Positions 27,698-36,364 of a stretch of 64,000 nt of DNA are shown here, one piece after another. The number at the start of each line of letters is the position of its first letter. The stretch's first letter is position 1. The DNA comes from Ruicaihuangia caeni (GTDB lineage Bacteria; Actinomycetota; Actinomycetes; Actinomycetales; Microbacteriaceae). The translations under genes were made by a program, and so were the position numbers. The stretch is taken from assembly GCF_029952955.1 (NCBI RefSeq), contig NZ_JASATX010000004.1:62001-126000 (forward strand), given 5' to 3'. Under the pieces are notes generated by a model. The model was not told the DNA's origin, ran no database searches, and saw only the letters and a program-made list of their open reading frames with translations.

Positions 27698-28141
27698 TTA
27701 GTGGCTGAAGACGTTCATCAGGTGGCGCGGGGTGAAGCCCAGCATGAGCAGCGCCCAGAGCACGATGACGGTCCAGAACATGAGCTTGTGGTGGCGCGTG
27801 CCGCCGGCCCAGAAGTCGACGAGGATGATGCGCAGACCGTTCAGGGCGTGGAACACGATCGCTGCGACGAGTGCGACCTCGCCGAGGCCCATGATCGGCG
27901 TCTGGTACGTGCCGATCACGGCGTTGTACGCCTCGGGGCTCACGCGCACGAGCGCGGTGTCGAGCACGTGCACGAGCAGGAAGAAGAAGATGGCCACGCC
28001 GGTGACGCGGTGCAGCACCCACGACCACATGCCCTCATGACCGCGGTACAGCGTGCCGGCGGGCCTGCCAGGCGGGTCGATGTCGGGCGTGCGTCGCCTG
28101 GCGAACTCGTCTGCCAGGGCTTCGGCCGATTTCTCTGGCAC
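27698..28141 (-). CDS. sdhC: succinate dehydrogenase cytochrome b556 subunit
   Basis: A 147-residue three-helix anchor. The signature around HRVTGVAIFFFLLVHVLD (H44 and H58) is the usual haem b-binding and quinone-site motif of SdhC. It is the first gene of sdhCDAB. A minus-strand -10 box and a DtxR/IdeR-like sequence lie upstream, which would link the iron-rich complex to iron status. Confidence 0.93.
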   Translation of the reverse strand: MPEKSAEALADEFARRRTPDIDPPGRPAGTLYRGHEGMWSWVLHRVTGVAIFFFLLVHVLDTALVRVSPEAYNAVIGTYQTPIMGLGEVALVAAIVFHALNGLRIILVDFWAGGTRHHKLMFWTVIVLWALLMLGFTPRHLMNVFSH

Positions 28142-28216
28142 GAGGGACCCTCCTTGAGGAAGCTGCTGGCCGCGCGCACGAAGGGACCGCGACCGTTCGA
28201 TTCACGAACGATTTCC

Positions 28217-28222
28217 AGTCTA
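28217..28222 (-). promoter_or_regulatory. -10 box TAGACT of the sdhCDAB operon
   Basis: TAGACT on the minus strand lies 75 bp before the sdhC start codon. The DtxR-like box begins 23 bp further upstream, at the expected position of the -35 region. Confidence 0.5.
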
Positions 28223-28245
28223 TTCCGCTATGGGAGCAGCGCTGG

Positions 28246-28259
28246 TTAGGGCAGCCTAA
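28246..28259 (-). promoter_or_regulatory. DtxR/IdeR-like iron box upstream of sdhCDAB
   Basis: The inverted repeat TTAGG-N4-CCTAA (plus strand TTAGGGCAGCCTAA) agrees at 12 of 14 positions with the core of the known actinobacterial iron-box consensus, and at 13 of 19 over the full site. It overlaps or abuts the -35 region of the sdh promoter. Confidence 0.45.
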
Positions 28260-28311
28260 GTGACCCGCTGGGCGGCAACCCCGCCGAGGTCGTCTCGCCC
28301 GATATGCGGTC

Positions 28312-29020
28312 TCATGCCGACATGGGCGAGGTTGCCTGGCGCCGTGCCGCAATGACCTCCTCGTAGCGCGCGAACAGGTCGATGCAGACCGACTCCCAGG
28401 TGCGCGACAGCACCCGCCGTCTGCCCGCCTCGCCCATCCGCGCCCGCAAGGCGGGGTCGGCTGCGAGGGTGCGGACGTATTCGCGCATCCTAGCCGTGCA
28501 CGTCCACGCCCCTTCCCCAGAGCGCCAACCGTGTGAGTCCGAGCCGCCGCAGGTCGGCGAGCGCCGCCGTCGAGGGAGCGAGGGTGAGGTCAGCCCCCTC
28601 GTGCACCCGGCGAACGACGTTCCACGCGGCCGTCTCCAGGGCTCGCAGTCGATTGCGGCGGGCATAGCGGGCCACGTCCGTCTGGTAGATCGCAACCGTC
28701 GCGATTCCGAGCCGTCGTCCCGCTGCCAGCGCCGCTGTACCGAGCAGGAACGGTGAGGCGGCGTGGATGACGTCGGGCGCGAAGCGGGCGAGCAGTTGCT
28801 GAACCTGCGGAACCGGCATCCCGACCTGAAAGCTCCGATAGCCGATCGCCGGTACTTCATGCACAGCGAACCCGGCGTACCTGCGCGGGCTCTCGGCCGA
28901 CGGTGTGATGACGATGGCCTCGTGGCCTCGCGCGGCGAGTTGCTCGAGCACGTGGCGCACGCTCGTCGTGACGCCGTTCAGGCTCGGGAGGAAACTCTCG
29001 GTGACCACCGCTACGCGCAC
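28312..29020 (-). pseudogene. GT4-family glycosyltransferase, internally deleted and frameshifted
   Basis: From 29020 the frame encodes a normal GT4 N-terminal domain of about 175 residues (MRVAVVTESFLPSLNGVTTS, then HAASPFLLG and WGRGVDVHG), resembling GDP-mannose-dependent alpha-mannosyltransferases. It stops at a TAG around 28491. Immediately downstream, in a different frame, lies the C-terminal end (MREYVRTLAADPALRARMG...SRTWESVC...RYEEVI) to a TGA at 28312. The donor-binding half with the E-x7-E region is absent, roughly 130-150 residues. The gene is 0.7 kb instead of about 1.1 kb, so it is almost certainly inactive. It sits divergently from a GDP-mannose precursor gene. Confidence 0.85.
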
Positions 29021-29116
29021 AACCGCGACGGTACGGGCGCGAGGTTGCGCCGCCGTGGCCGGCGGACGTCCGTTGTTGGCTGCCGTGGTAGACGGGAGGT
29101 GTCAGAAGCACGCGAA

Positions 29117-29122
29117 TAGGGT
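29117..29122 (+). promoter_or_regulatory. -10 box TAGGGT of manC
   Basis: TAGGGT stands 7 nt before the ATG at 29130. The spacer GGAGGCC also resembles a ribosome site, but it would barely be transcribed if initiation occurs at the usual distance. Confidence 0.5.
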
Positions 29123-29129
29123 GGAGGCC

Positions 29130-30251
29130 ATGCAATCGAGCGCGCCCGGTATCGACCGCTTCTACAGCGTCATCCCCGCCGGAGGGATCGGCTCGAGGCT
29201 CTGGCCGCTCTCCCGTGCCGATGCACCGAAGTTCCTCCACGACCTCACCGGCTCCGGACAGAGCCTGCTGCGCGACACCTGGGATCGGTTGGCTCCTATA
29301 TCGGGCGAGCAGCGGATCATGGTGGTCACCGGCCGGGCCCACCGCGCGGCGGTGGAGGAGCGCATCCCCGAGCTCGCCGATCACAATGTCGTGCTCGAGG
29401 CCGACCCGCGCGACTCGAGCGTGGCGATCGGTCTCGCCGCCGCGATTCTCGAACGACGCGAACCGGGCGTCATCATGGGCTCCTTCGCGGCGGACCACGT
29501 CATCCGCGACACCCGAGCGTTCGAGCGGGCGGTCGTGGAAGCGGTCGCTGCGGCGGATGCCGGGTACATCGCCACGATCGGCATCGCGCCGACCGAGCCG
29601 GCCGTGGGCTTCGGATACATCCGGTGCGGCGCGCCGCTCGACCTTCCCGGCGCGCCCAGTGCGCGCCTGGTGGAGCACTTCGTCGAGAAGCCCGACATCG
29701 CGACGGCTCGCGGTTACCTCGCCGACGGCGGGTACTTCTGGAACGCCGGCATGTTCATTTCGCGCGCGAGCCTGCTGCTCGAACGGCTCGGCGCGACCGA
29801 GCCGGAGTTGCTCGACAACCTGCTCGAGCTCGCGGCGGCGTGGGACACCTCTCGCCGCGGAGCGACCGTCGACCGTGTGTGGCCGCGGCTCAAGAAGATC
29901 GCGATCGACTACAGCGTCGCCGAGCCGAGCGCTGCTGAGGGCAAGCTCGCGGTGATCCCCGCGCACTTCGGCTGGGATGACGTCGGCGATTTCGCCTCCC
30001 TCGCGAAGCTGCACTCCGGTGGCCGCTCCTCCGACCTGGCGATCCTCGGAGAGAACGCGCGAGTGCTCTCGGACGCCTCAAGCGGGGTCGTCGTGAGTCA
30101 GACGGGTCGTCTCATCTCGCTGATCGGTGTCAGCGACATCGTCGTCGTCGATACCCCGGATGCGCTCCTCGTCACCACGAGCGAGAACGCCCAGCGCGTG
30201 AAGGCGGTCGTCGACGCGCTCAAGCTCTCGGGTCGCAACGACGTGCTGTGA
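29130..30251 (+). CDS. manC: mannose-1-phosphate guanylyltransferase
   Basis: A 373-residue nucleotidyltransferase that makes GDP-mannose from mannose 1-phosphate and GTP. The N-terminal signature PAGGIGSRLWPLSRADAPKF is complete, and the sugar-binding segments FVEKPDIATARGYL and FWNAGMFIS follow. It lacks the C-terminal isomerase domain of bifunctional ManC enzymes, as usual in actinobacteria. The product feeds mannosyl lipids and glycans. The ATG at 29130 is supported by the nearby -10 box. Confidence 0.9.
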   Translation: MQSSAPGIDRFYSVIPAGGIGSRLWPLSRADAPKFLHDLTGSGQSLLRDTWDRLAPISGEQRIMVVTGRAHRAAVEERIPELADHNVVLEADPRDSSVAIGLAAAILERREPGVIMGSFAADHVIRDTRAFERAVVEAVAAADAGYIATIGIAPTEPAVGFGYIRCGAPLDLPGAPSARLVEHFVEKPDIATARGYLADGGYFWNAGMFISRASLLLERLGATEPELLDNLLELAAAWDTSRRGATVDRVWPRLKKIAIDYSVAEPSAAEGKLAVIPAHFGWDDVGDFASLAKLHSGGRSSDLAILGENARVLSDASSGVVVSQTGRLISLIGVSDIVVVDTPDALLVTTSENAQRVKAVVDALKLSGRNDVL

Positions 30252-30389
30252 GATCGGGCTCCGCGGGAGAGGCGTCGTCGGCCGCCGAGTCGCGTTCGTC
30301 GGGCCGCGTGAGGTGCGGCGCGCAACCGACTCGCCCTCATCCCCGGCTCGACGCTGTTTCCTTGCGCGGGAACGCGCTCGAATAACGCT

Positions 30390-30395
30390 TAGGCT
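30390..30395 (+). promoter_or_regulatory. candidate -10 box TAGGCT of the nucleoside uptake operon
   Basis: TAGGCT lies about 97 bp before the TTG start of the binding-protein gene. A second candidate, TAACGT at 30435-30440, is closer. Neither has a clear -35, so the start point is undecided. Confidence 0.3.
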
Positions 30396-30491
30396 ACGAC
30401 CGCGAATTTCCTTCAGTGTCTGCCGGGGATTCGGTAACGTAGGCCTAATTCTGCTCCGGACCGTTCCGGGCATCCCTTCCAGGAGGACACC

Positions 30492-31610
30492 TTGAGAAAC
30501 TCAATGCGGCGTTTCGCAATCGGAGGCGCGGCCGCCATCGGCACGAGCGTGCTCGTGCTCACCGGCTGTGCAGCTCCCCCCGAGACGGACGGCAACGGCA
30601 ACGGCAACGGCGAGACCTCGAACCCTGACTTCATCCCCTGCATGGTCTCCGACACCGGTGGGTTCGACGACAAGTCGTTCAACCAGCTCGGGTACGAGGG
30701 ACTGACCGAGGCGGCACAGGAGATCGGCGCGACGCCGAACACCGTGCAGTCGAACGCAGAGACCGACTACGCCTCCAACATCAGCAACCTCGTCGACCAG
30801 GGCTGCAACCTGATCGTGACGGTCGGCTTCCTGCTCGCCGAGGCCACGGTGGCCGGCGCAGAGGCGAACCCAGACGTCGAGTTCACCATCATCGACGACT
30901 TCGCTGACCTGAACGGCGACGGCAAGCCCGACTCCGACAACATCAAGCCCATCGTCTTCGACACCGCCCAGGCGGCCTTCCTCGCCGGCTACGCTGCCGC
31001 GAGCTACTCGAAGACGGGCGTCGTCGGCACCTACGGCGGAATCGCGATCCCGCCCGTGACCATCTTCATGGACGGCTTCGTGCAGGGCGTCGAGTACTAC
31101 AACGCCCAGAAGGGCACCTCCGTCCGCGCGCTCGGCTGGGACGTCGCGGCGCAGAACGGTTCGTTCACCGGTGGCTTCGAAGCCGGCATCGAGTCGAAGT
31201 CGCTCGCACAGAGCCTCATCGACCAGAACGCCGACGTGATCCTCCCGGTCGGCGGGCCGATCTTCACCTCCGCGGTCGAGGCGATCCGCGACTCGGGCAA
31301 GGACATCGCGATGATCGGCGTCGACGCCGACCTGTACGAGACCTACCCCGAGGGCAAGGACCTGTTCCTCACCTCGATCCTCAAGGGCATGAAGGTGGGT
31401 GTGCACGACGTCGTCATCCAGGCCTCGAAGGGCGAGTTCGACAGCACGCCGTTCGTCGGCACGCTCGACAACGACGGTGTCGGCATCGCGCCGTTCCACG
31501 ACTTCGAGTCCAAGGTCGACTCGAAGCTCGCCGATGAGCTCGACCAGGTGCGCAAGGGCATCATCGACGGCTCGATCGAGGTCACTTCGCCCTCGTCGCC
31601 GAAGCAGTAG
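30492..31610 (+). CDS. BMP-family nucleoside-binding lipoprotein of an ABC importer
   Basis: A 372-residue extracellular receptor. The signal sequence (MRNSMRRFAIGGAAAIGTSV) ends in lipobox LTGC, after which comes a Asn/Gly-rich linker. The mature part matches Bmp/PnrA/Med proteins (CMVSDTGGFDDKSFNQLG near the start), a family known to bind purine and pyrimidine nucleosides. The start is TTG at 30492, 5 nt after a perfect AGGAGG. The following ATPase, permease and salvage genes support nucleoside uptake. An internal hairpin after the stop probably lowers expression of the downstream genes relative to this one. Confidence 0.9.
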   Translation: MRNSMRRFAIGGAAAIGTSVLVLTGCAAPPETDGNGNGNGETSNPDFIPCMVSDTGGFDDKSFNQLGYEGLTEAAQEIGATPNTVQSNAETDYASNISNLVDQGCNLIVTVGFLLAEATVAGAEANPDVEFTIIDDFADLNGDGKPDSDNIKPIVFDTAQAAFLAGYAAASYSKTGVVGTYGGIAIPPVTIFMDGFVQGVEYYNAQKGTSVRALGWDVAAQNGSFTGGFEAGIESKSLAQSLIDQNADVILPVGGPIFTSAVEAIRDSGKDIAMIGVDADLYETYPEGKDLFLTSILKGMKVGVHDVVIQASKGEFDSTPFVGTLDNDGVGIAPFHDFESKVDSKLADELDQVRKGIIDGSIEVTSPSSPKQ

Positions 31611-31629
31611 CACCCGCCCTCGGGCGGGA

Positions 31630-31660
31630 GGGGGAGGCCGGCATCCGCATGGCCTCCCCC
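31630..31660 (+). terminator. intercistronic hairpin after the binding-protein gene
   Basis: GGGGGAGGCC (31630-31639) and GGCCTCCCCC (31651-31660) form a perfect 10-bp stem with an 11-nt loop, 20 bp beyond the stop codon. A smaller CCCGCCC/GGGCGGG hairpin precedes it. It may act as a partial terminator, or as a 3' stabiliser favouring binding-protein expression. Confidence 0.7.
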
Positions 31661-31755
31661 TTCCCTCATTCTCGGTGCGCGTGCACGCGTTCCGGCCGGC
31701 GCGACGCGGCGCCACGACTCCTCGTGAACACCCGCACCGCGCTTCTGCCCCCTCC

Positions 31756-31761
31756 TAGAAT
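31756..31761 (+). promoter_or_regulatory. -10 box TAGAAT, leaderless promoter of the nucleoside ABC ATPase gene
   Basis: TAGAAT stands 7 nt before the ATG at 31769, with no ribosome site between. It gives the ATPase-to-psuK genes their own promoter in addition to read-through from the binding-protein gene. Confidence 0.55.
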
Positions 31762-31768
31762 CGGGAAC

Positions 31769-33289
31769 ATGAAGCTCGAACTTCGCGGCATCACGAAGCG
31801 ATTCGGTGCCTTGGTCGCCAACGACCACATCTCGCTCACTGTCGAGCCGGGTGAGATCCACTGCCTGCTCGGCGAGAACGGCGCGGGCAAGTCGACGTTG
31901 ATGAATGTGCTCTACGGCCTGTACCAGGCCGACGAGGGCGAGGTGCTCCTCGACGGTGAGGTGCAGCACTTCAGCGGGCCGGGCGACGCCATGGCGGCGG
32001 GCATTGGAATGGTGCACCAGCACTTCATGCTCATCCCCGTCTTCACCGTGGCCGAGAACGTCATGCTCGGGCACGAGGCGACGAAGACCGGCGGCGTGCT
32101 CGATCTCGACGCCGCGCGCGAGCAGGTGCGCGAGATCTCCGCCCGCTTCGGGTTCCACGTCGATCCGGATGCGCTCGTCGAGACGCTGCCCGTCGGTGTG
32201 CAGCAGCGGGTCGAGATCATCAAGGCGCTCTCGCGCGATGCGAAGGTGCTCGTGTTCGACGAGCCCACCGCAGTGCTCACGCCGCAGGAGACCGACGAGC
32301 TGATGGCGATCATGCGCCAGCTCCGGGATGCCGGCACCTCCATCGTCTTCATCACTCACAAGCTGCGCGAGGTCCGCGAGGTCGCCGATCGCATCACCGT
32401 CATCCGGCTCGGCAAAGTCGTCGGCGAGGCATCTCCCGAAGCCAGCACGACCGAGCTCGCGTCGATGATGGTCGGGCGCGCGGTCGATCTCTCGGTCGAC
32501 AAGGAGCCGCCGCGCCTCGGTGAACCGGTGCTCGTCGTCGACGGGCTGAGCGTCGCCGACGCCACCGGCCAGGTGCACGTCGATGACGTCTCATTCGAGG
32601 TGCGCGCCGGCGAGGTGCTCGCCATTGCCGGAGTGCAGGGCAACGGGCAGACCGAGCTCACCGAGGCGCTGCTGGGTCTGCAGCCGCACGTCAAGGGATC
32701 GATCACGCTCGACGGGCGCGAGATCGTCAAGCGCGGTGTGCGCAAGATCCTCGACGCAGGTGTCGGCTTCGTTCCGGAGGACCGCACAGAAGACGGCCTC
32801 GTGGCGGAGTTCACGATCGCCGAGAACCTGATGCTCAACCGCTCCACTGGGGAACCGTTCGTGCGGTTCGGCAACCTGCAACTCGGGTTCCGCGATGACT
32901 TCGCCCGCGAGAAGACGAAGGAATTCGACATCCGAGCTCAGGGCATCGACTCCCTCGCCGGCCGGCTCTCGGGCGGCAACCAGCAGAAGGTCGTGCTCGC
33001 GCGCGAGTTGAGCCGCGACCTCCGTCTGCTGGTCGCGGCGCAGCCTACCCGCGGCCTCGACGTCGGCTCGATCGAGTTCGTGCACTCGCGCATCATTCAG
33101 ACGCGGGATGCCGGCATCCCCGTGATCGTCGTCTCGACTGAGCTCGACGAGGTGTCCGCGCTGGCCGACCGCATCGCGGTGATGTACCGCGGCAAGATCG
33201 TGGGCATCGTGCCGGGCGACACGCCCCGCGAGGTGCTCGGTCTCATGATGGCGGGCGAGACGCCCGCAGGAGCGGGGGAGGCCGCGTGA
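31769..33289 (+). CDS. nucleoside ABC importer ATPase (two ATPase domains)
   Basis: A 506-residue tandem ATPase of the BMP/ribose importer type. The first domain has Walker A GENGAGKST near residue 38 and a standard Walker B (VLVFDEPTAV). The second has the degenerate P-loop GVQGNGQTE typical of this family, then LSGGNQQKVVLAREL. It energises two permeases encoded in overlapping order behind it. An upstream stretch of the same frame is open but unlikely to be coding given the leaderless promoter at the ATG. Confidence 0.92.
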   Translation: MKLELRGITKRFGALVANDHISLTVEPGEIHCLLGENGAGKSTLMNVLYGLYQADEGEVLLDGEVQHFSGPGDAMAAGIGMVHQHFMLIPVFTVAENVMLGHEATKTGGVLDLDAAREQVREISARFGFHVDPDALVETLPVGVQQRVEIIKALSRDAKVLVFDEPTAVLTPQETDELMAIMRQLRDAGTSIVFITHKLREVREVADRITVIRLGKVVGEASPEASTTELASMMVGRAVDLSVDKEPPRLGEPVLVVDGLSVADATGQVHVDDVSFEVRAGEVLAIAGVQGNGQTELTEALLGLQPHVKGSITLDGREIVKRGVRKILDAGVGFVPEDRTEDGLVAEFTIAENLMLNRSTGEPFVRFGNLQLGFRDDFAREKTKEFDIRAQGIDSLAGRLSGGNQQKVVLARELSRDLRLLVAAQPTRGLDVGSIEFVHSRIIQTRDAGIPVIVVSTELDEVSALADRIAVMYRGKIVGIVPGDTPREVLGLMMAGETPAGAGEAA

Positions 33290-34572
33290 GCGAGCAGACC
33301 GAAGTCGTGACCCAGCCGGAGCCGGCGCCGGAGCAGCGCGACCGCACGGTCGAGCAGTCGTCGCGCTGGCAGCAGGCGATGCGCGACATCGTCGGCGGCA
33401 GCGCGATGATCTCGGTGCTGGCCGTGCTGCTCGCGCTGATAGCGGGCGGCATCCTGATCGCCGTCACCGATGCTCGCGTGCAGCAGACGGCCGGGTACTT
33501 CTTCGCCCGTCCCGGCGACATGCTCGCTGCGATCTGGAACGCGGTCTCAAAGGCCTACCTCGCGCTGTTCCGCGGCTCGATCTATAACTTCGCACGCGAC
33601 GATGTCGGCTCGGCGCTCACCTCGCTCACCGACACGCTCGTGTTCGCCACCCCGCTGATCGCGGCCGGCCTCGGGGTCGGGCTCGGATTCCGGGCGGGCC
33701 TGTTCAACATCGGCGGCCGTGGGCAGATGATCATGGCCGCCGCAGCCGCAGGATGGGTCGGGTTCTCGTTCAACCTGCCCCCCGTGATCCACGTGATCGT
33801 CGCCGTCGCTGCCGGCCTCATCGCCGGCGGCATCTGGGGAGGCATCGTCGGTCTCCTCAAGGCGAAGACCGGTGCGCACGAGGTCATCGTGACGATCATG
33901 CTGAACTTCGTCGCGCTGTACTTCCTCATGTACATGCTGCGCACCCCCGGACTGCTGCAGGCGCCCGGCGGCAACACGCCGAAGACGCCGCCCATGGAGC
34001 CGACGGCGATCTTCCCCCCGCTGTTCCCCGGGCACAACGTCCACTGGGGCTTCCTCACCGCCATCGCAGCGACCGTGTACGTGTGGTGGCTGCTGAACCG
34101 CTCCAGCATGGGCTTCCAGTTCCGCGCGGTGGGCATCAACCCGAACGCTGCACGCACCGCTGGCATGAGCGTGTCATCGGTCTACATCTGGACGATGACC
34201 ATCTCGGGCGCCCTGTGCGGGCTTGCCGGGGTGAACCAGGTGCTCGGCACGGTGACGAGCGGCTTCAGTTCGGGCATCGACGCCGGCATCGGCTTCGACG
34301 CGATCACCGTGGCGCTGCTGGGCCGCTCCCGTCCGTGGGGCATCTTCGCGGCGGGGCTGCTCTTCGGAGCCTTCAAGGCGGGCGGCTTCACCATGCAGGC
34401 GGCGGCCCAGGTTCCCGTCGACATCGTGCTTGTCGTGCAATCGCTGATCGTGCTCTTCATCGCGGCACCGCCCCTGGTGCGTGCGATCTTCAGATTGCCG
34501 ACGCCGGGTACCGCGCCTCGCCGCCGAGTACGCGCTTCCGATCGTCGCGCTGAGAAGGGAGCGGCCGCATGA
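33286..34572 (+). CDS. nucleoside ABC importer permease 1
   Basis: A 428-residue BPD_transp_2-family permease. A hydrophilic N-terminus of about 40 residues precedes roughly ten hydrophobic segments, including GLGFRAGLFNIGGRGQMIM, the conserved segment of this family. The GTG start overlaps the ATPase stop by four bases (GTGA), and the stop overlaps the second permease start (ATGA). It forms the channel as a heterodimer with the next gene product. The C-terminal end is basic (RRRVRASDRRAEKGAAA). Confidence 0.92.
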   Translation: MSEQTEVVTQPEPAPEQRDRTVEQSSRWQQAMRDIVGGSAMISVLAVLLALIAGGILIAVTDARVQQTAGYFFARPGDMLAAIWNAVSKAYLALFRGSIYNFARDDVGSALTSLTDTLVFATPLIAAGLGVGLGFRAGLFNIGGRGQMIMAAAAAGWVGFSFNLPPVIHVIVAVAAGLIAGGIWGGIVGLLKAKTGAHEVIVTIMLNFVALYFLMYMLRTPGLLQAPGGNTPKTPPMEPTAIFPPLFPGHNVHWGFLTAIAATVYVWWLLNRSSMGFQFRAVGINPNAARTAGMSVSSVYIWTMTISGALCGLAGVNQVLGTVTSGFSSGIDAGIGFDAITVALLGRSRPWGIFAAGLLFGAFKAGGFTMQAAAQVPVDIVLVVQSLIVLFIAAPPLVRAIFRLPTPGTAPRRRVRASDRRAEKGAAA

Positions 34573-35867
34573 GCGCCGAGACGCAGGCTCCAGCAGCCGA
34601 GACCTCCAACGGAGCCGTGGCGGTCGCGCGGGCCGCGGTCGTGAGCTGGAAGGCACCGATCGCCTTCGGCGTGTTCGCGCTCCTCGCGCTGGTGCTCTTC
34701 GTGCTGAACCCGCGCGCCGAGGCGGAGACGGGGTTCCGGCTCTCCACCGGCCGCGACTTCATCCAGATCCCCGACCTCATCGTTCCGGCGTTCGTCACCG
34801 GAGTGATCGTCACCATCGCGCTCTTCGCGATCGCCCTGTGGAGCGCGATCCTGGTGCGCCAGCGCCGCAAGACCCCGCTCTGGGTGGTCATCGTGTTCGC
34901 GGTGCTGTTCATGGTGGGGTTCCTGGCCTGGGCCGCCGCCGGCGAGACGGTACCGGTCCCCGGGCTGCTGATCGGCACGGTGTCGTTGAGCGTGCCGCTC
35001 ATCTTCGGCGCGATGGCGGGCGTCATCTCCGAACGAGGCGGCGTTGTCAACATCGCCATCGAGGGGCAATTGCTCTCTGGCGCCTTCACCTCGGCGCTGA
35101 TCGCCAGTGTCACGAACAATCCCTACTTGGGCCTGCTGGGCGCTGCGATCGCCGGGCTCCTCGTCTCGTTCGTGCTCGGAGCCTTCGCGGTCAAGTACTT
35201 CGTCGACCAGATCATCGTCGGCGTCGTGCTCAACGTGCTCGTCATCGGGCTCACGAGCTTCCTGTACTCCAAGGTGCTCCAGGCGGATGCGGCAACGCTC
35301 AACTCGCCGGAGCGCTTCGCCCGCATCGACATCCCGGTGCTCAGCGGCATCCCGATCATCGGACCCGTGCTGTTCAGCCAGACGATCATCGTCTACGTCA
35401 TGTACGTGGCCGTCGCGGTAATCGCGTTCGCGCTCTTCAAGACCCGCTGGGGGCTCCGCCTCCGCTCGGTCGGCGAGCATCCCACGGCAGCCGACACGGT
35501 GGGCATCAACGTGGCCGCCACACGCTTCTGGAACGTCTCGCTCGGCGGGGCGATCGCAGGCTTCGGCGGCGCGTACTTCACCCTGGGCTCGGTCGGCGCG
35601 TTTCAGAAGGAGATGACCGCCGGCATGGGCTTCATTGCGCTCGCCGCCGTCATCTTCGGCAAGTGGCACCCGGTGAAGGCGACCCTCGCCGCGCTGCTCT
35701 TCGGGTTCGCGACGAACCTCAAGAACGTGCTCGGCGTGATCGGCTCGCCCGTGCCGAGCGAGTTCATGCTCATGCTCCCGTACATCGTCACGGTGTTCGC
35801 GGTCGCGGGCCTCGTCGGCGTCTCGAGAGCACCGGCCGCAGACGGCAAACCGTACATCAAGTCCTAG
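34569..35867 (+). CDS. nucleoside ABC importer permease 2
   Basis: A 432-residue permease of the same family as its neighbour. The first 130 residues carry extra helices, and the core shows GVISERGGVVNIAIEGQLL, the counterpart of the conserved segment in permease 1. The C-terminal half has KYFVDQIIVGVVLNVLVIGL. It overlaps permease 1 by four bases. It is followed 50 bp later by the cytidine deaminase gene on the same strand, consistent with one uptake-and-salvage operon. Confidence 0.92.
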   Translation: MSAETQAPAAETSNGAVAVARAAVVSWKAPIAFGVFALLALVLFVLNPRAEAETGFRLSTGRDFIQIPDLIVPAFVTGVIVTIALFAIALWSAILVRQRRKTPLWVVIVFAVLFMVGFLAWAAAGETVPVPGLLIGTVSLSVPLIFGAMAGVISERGGVVNIAIEGQLLSGAFTSALIASVTNNPYLGLLGAAIAGLLVSFVLGAFAVKYFVDQIIVGVVLNVLVIGLTSFLYSKVLQADAATLNSPERFARIDIPVLSGIPIIGPVLFSQTIIVYVMYVAVAVIAFALFKTRWGLRLRSVGEHPTAADTVGINVAATRFWNVSLGGAIAGFGGAYFTLGSVGAFQKEMTAGMGFIALAAVIFGKWHPVKATLAALLFGFATNLKNVLGVIGSPVPSEFMLMLPYIVTVFAVAGLVGVSRAPAADGKPYIKS

Positions 35868-35917
35868 GGCGGCATCCGCAGACCGCAGCGGAGCCACCGA
35901 GAGCGAGAGGATCGGCC

Positions 35918-36364
35918 ATGACTGCAGAACGCGACTCCGATAGCGCGGAGACCAAGTCGGCCGCGCGCGCGATCGACTGGACCGCCCTCCGTGACGCGGC
36001 GAACGACGCCATGTCCAAGGCCTACGCGCCGTATTCGCAATTCCCGGTCGGGGTCGCCGCGCTCGTCGACGACGGCCGCATCATCGCGGGGTGCAACGTC
36101 GAGAACGCTTCGTACGGTGTCGGGCTCTGCGCGGAGTGCTCGCTGGTCAGCGCGCTGCACATGACCGGTGGCGGCAAGCTCGTCGCACTCACCTGCGTCG
36201 ACGGTCACGGCAACACGCTCATGCCGTGCGGCCGCTGCCGCCAGCTGCTGTACGAGCACTCGGCTGAGGGAATGCTCCTCGAGACGGTGTCGGGCATCAA
36301 GACCATCGACGAGGTCCTGCCGGATGCGTTCGGGCCCCGCACCCTCGAGGAGTACCGGGCATGA
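35918..36364 (+). CDS. cdd: cytidine deaminase
   Basis: A 148-residue zinc enzyme that deaminates cytidine and deoxycytidine to the uridine forms. The catalytic motif is CNVENASYGVGLCAE with the proton-shuttle glutamate, and the zinc cysteines are in MPCGRCRQLL. The N-terminal 20 residues are a variable extension, and the ATG follows GAGAGG. Its stop overlaps the thymidine phosphorylase start (ATGA). It acts on nucleosides delivered by the upstream importer. Confidence 0.95.
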   Translation: MTAERDSDSAETKSAARAIDWTALRDAANDAMSKAYAPYSQFPVGVAALVDDGRIIAGCNVENASYGVGLCAECSLVSALHMTGGGKLVALTCVDGHGNTLMPCGRCRQLLYEHSAEGMLLETVSGIKTIDEVLPDAFGPRTLEEYRA

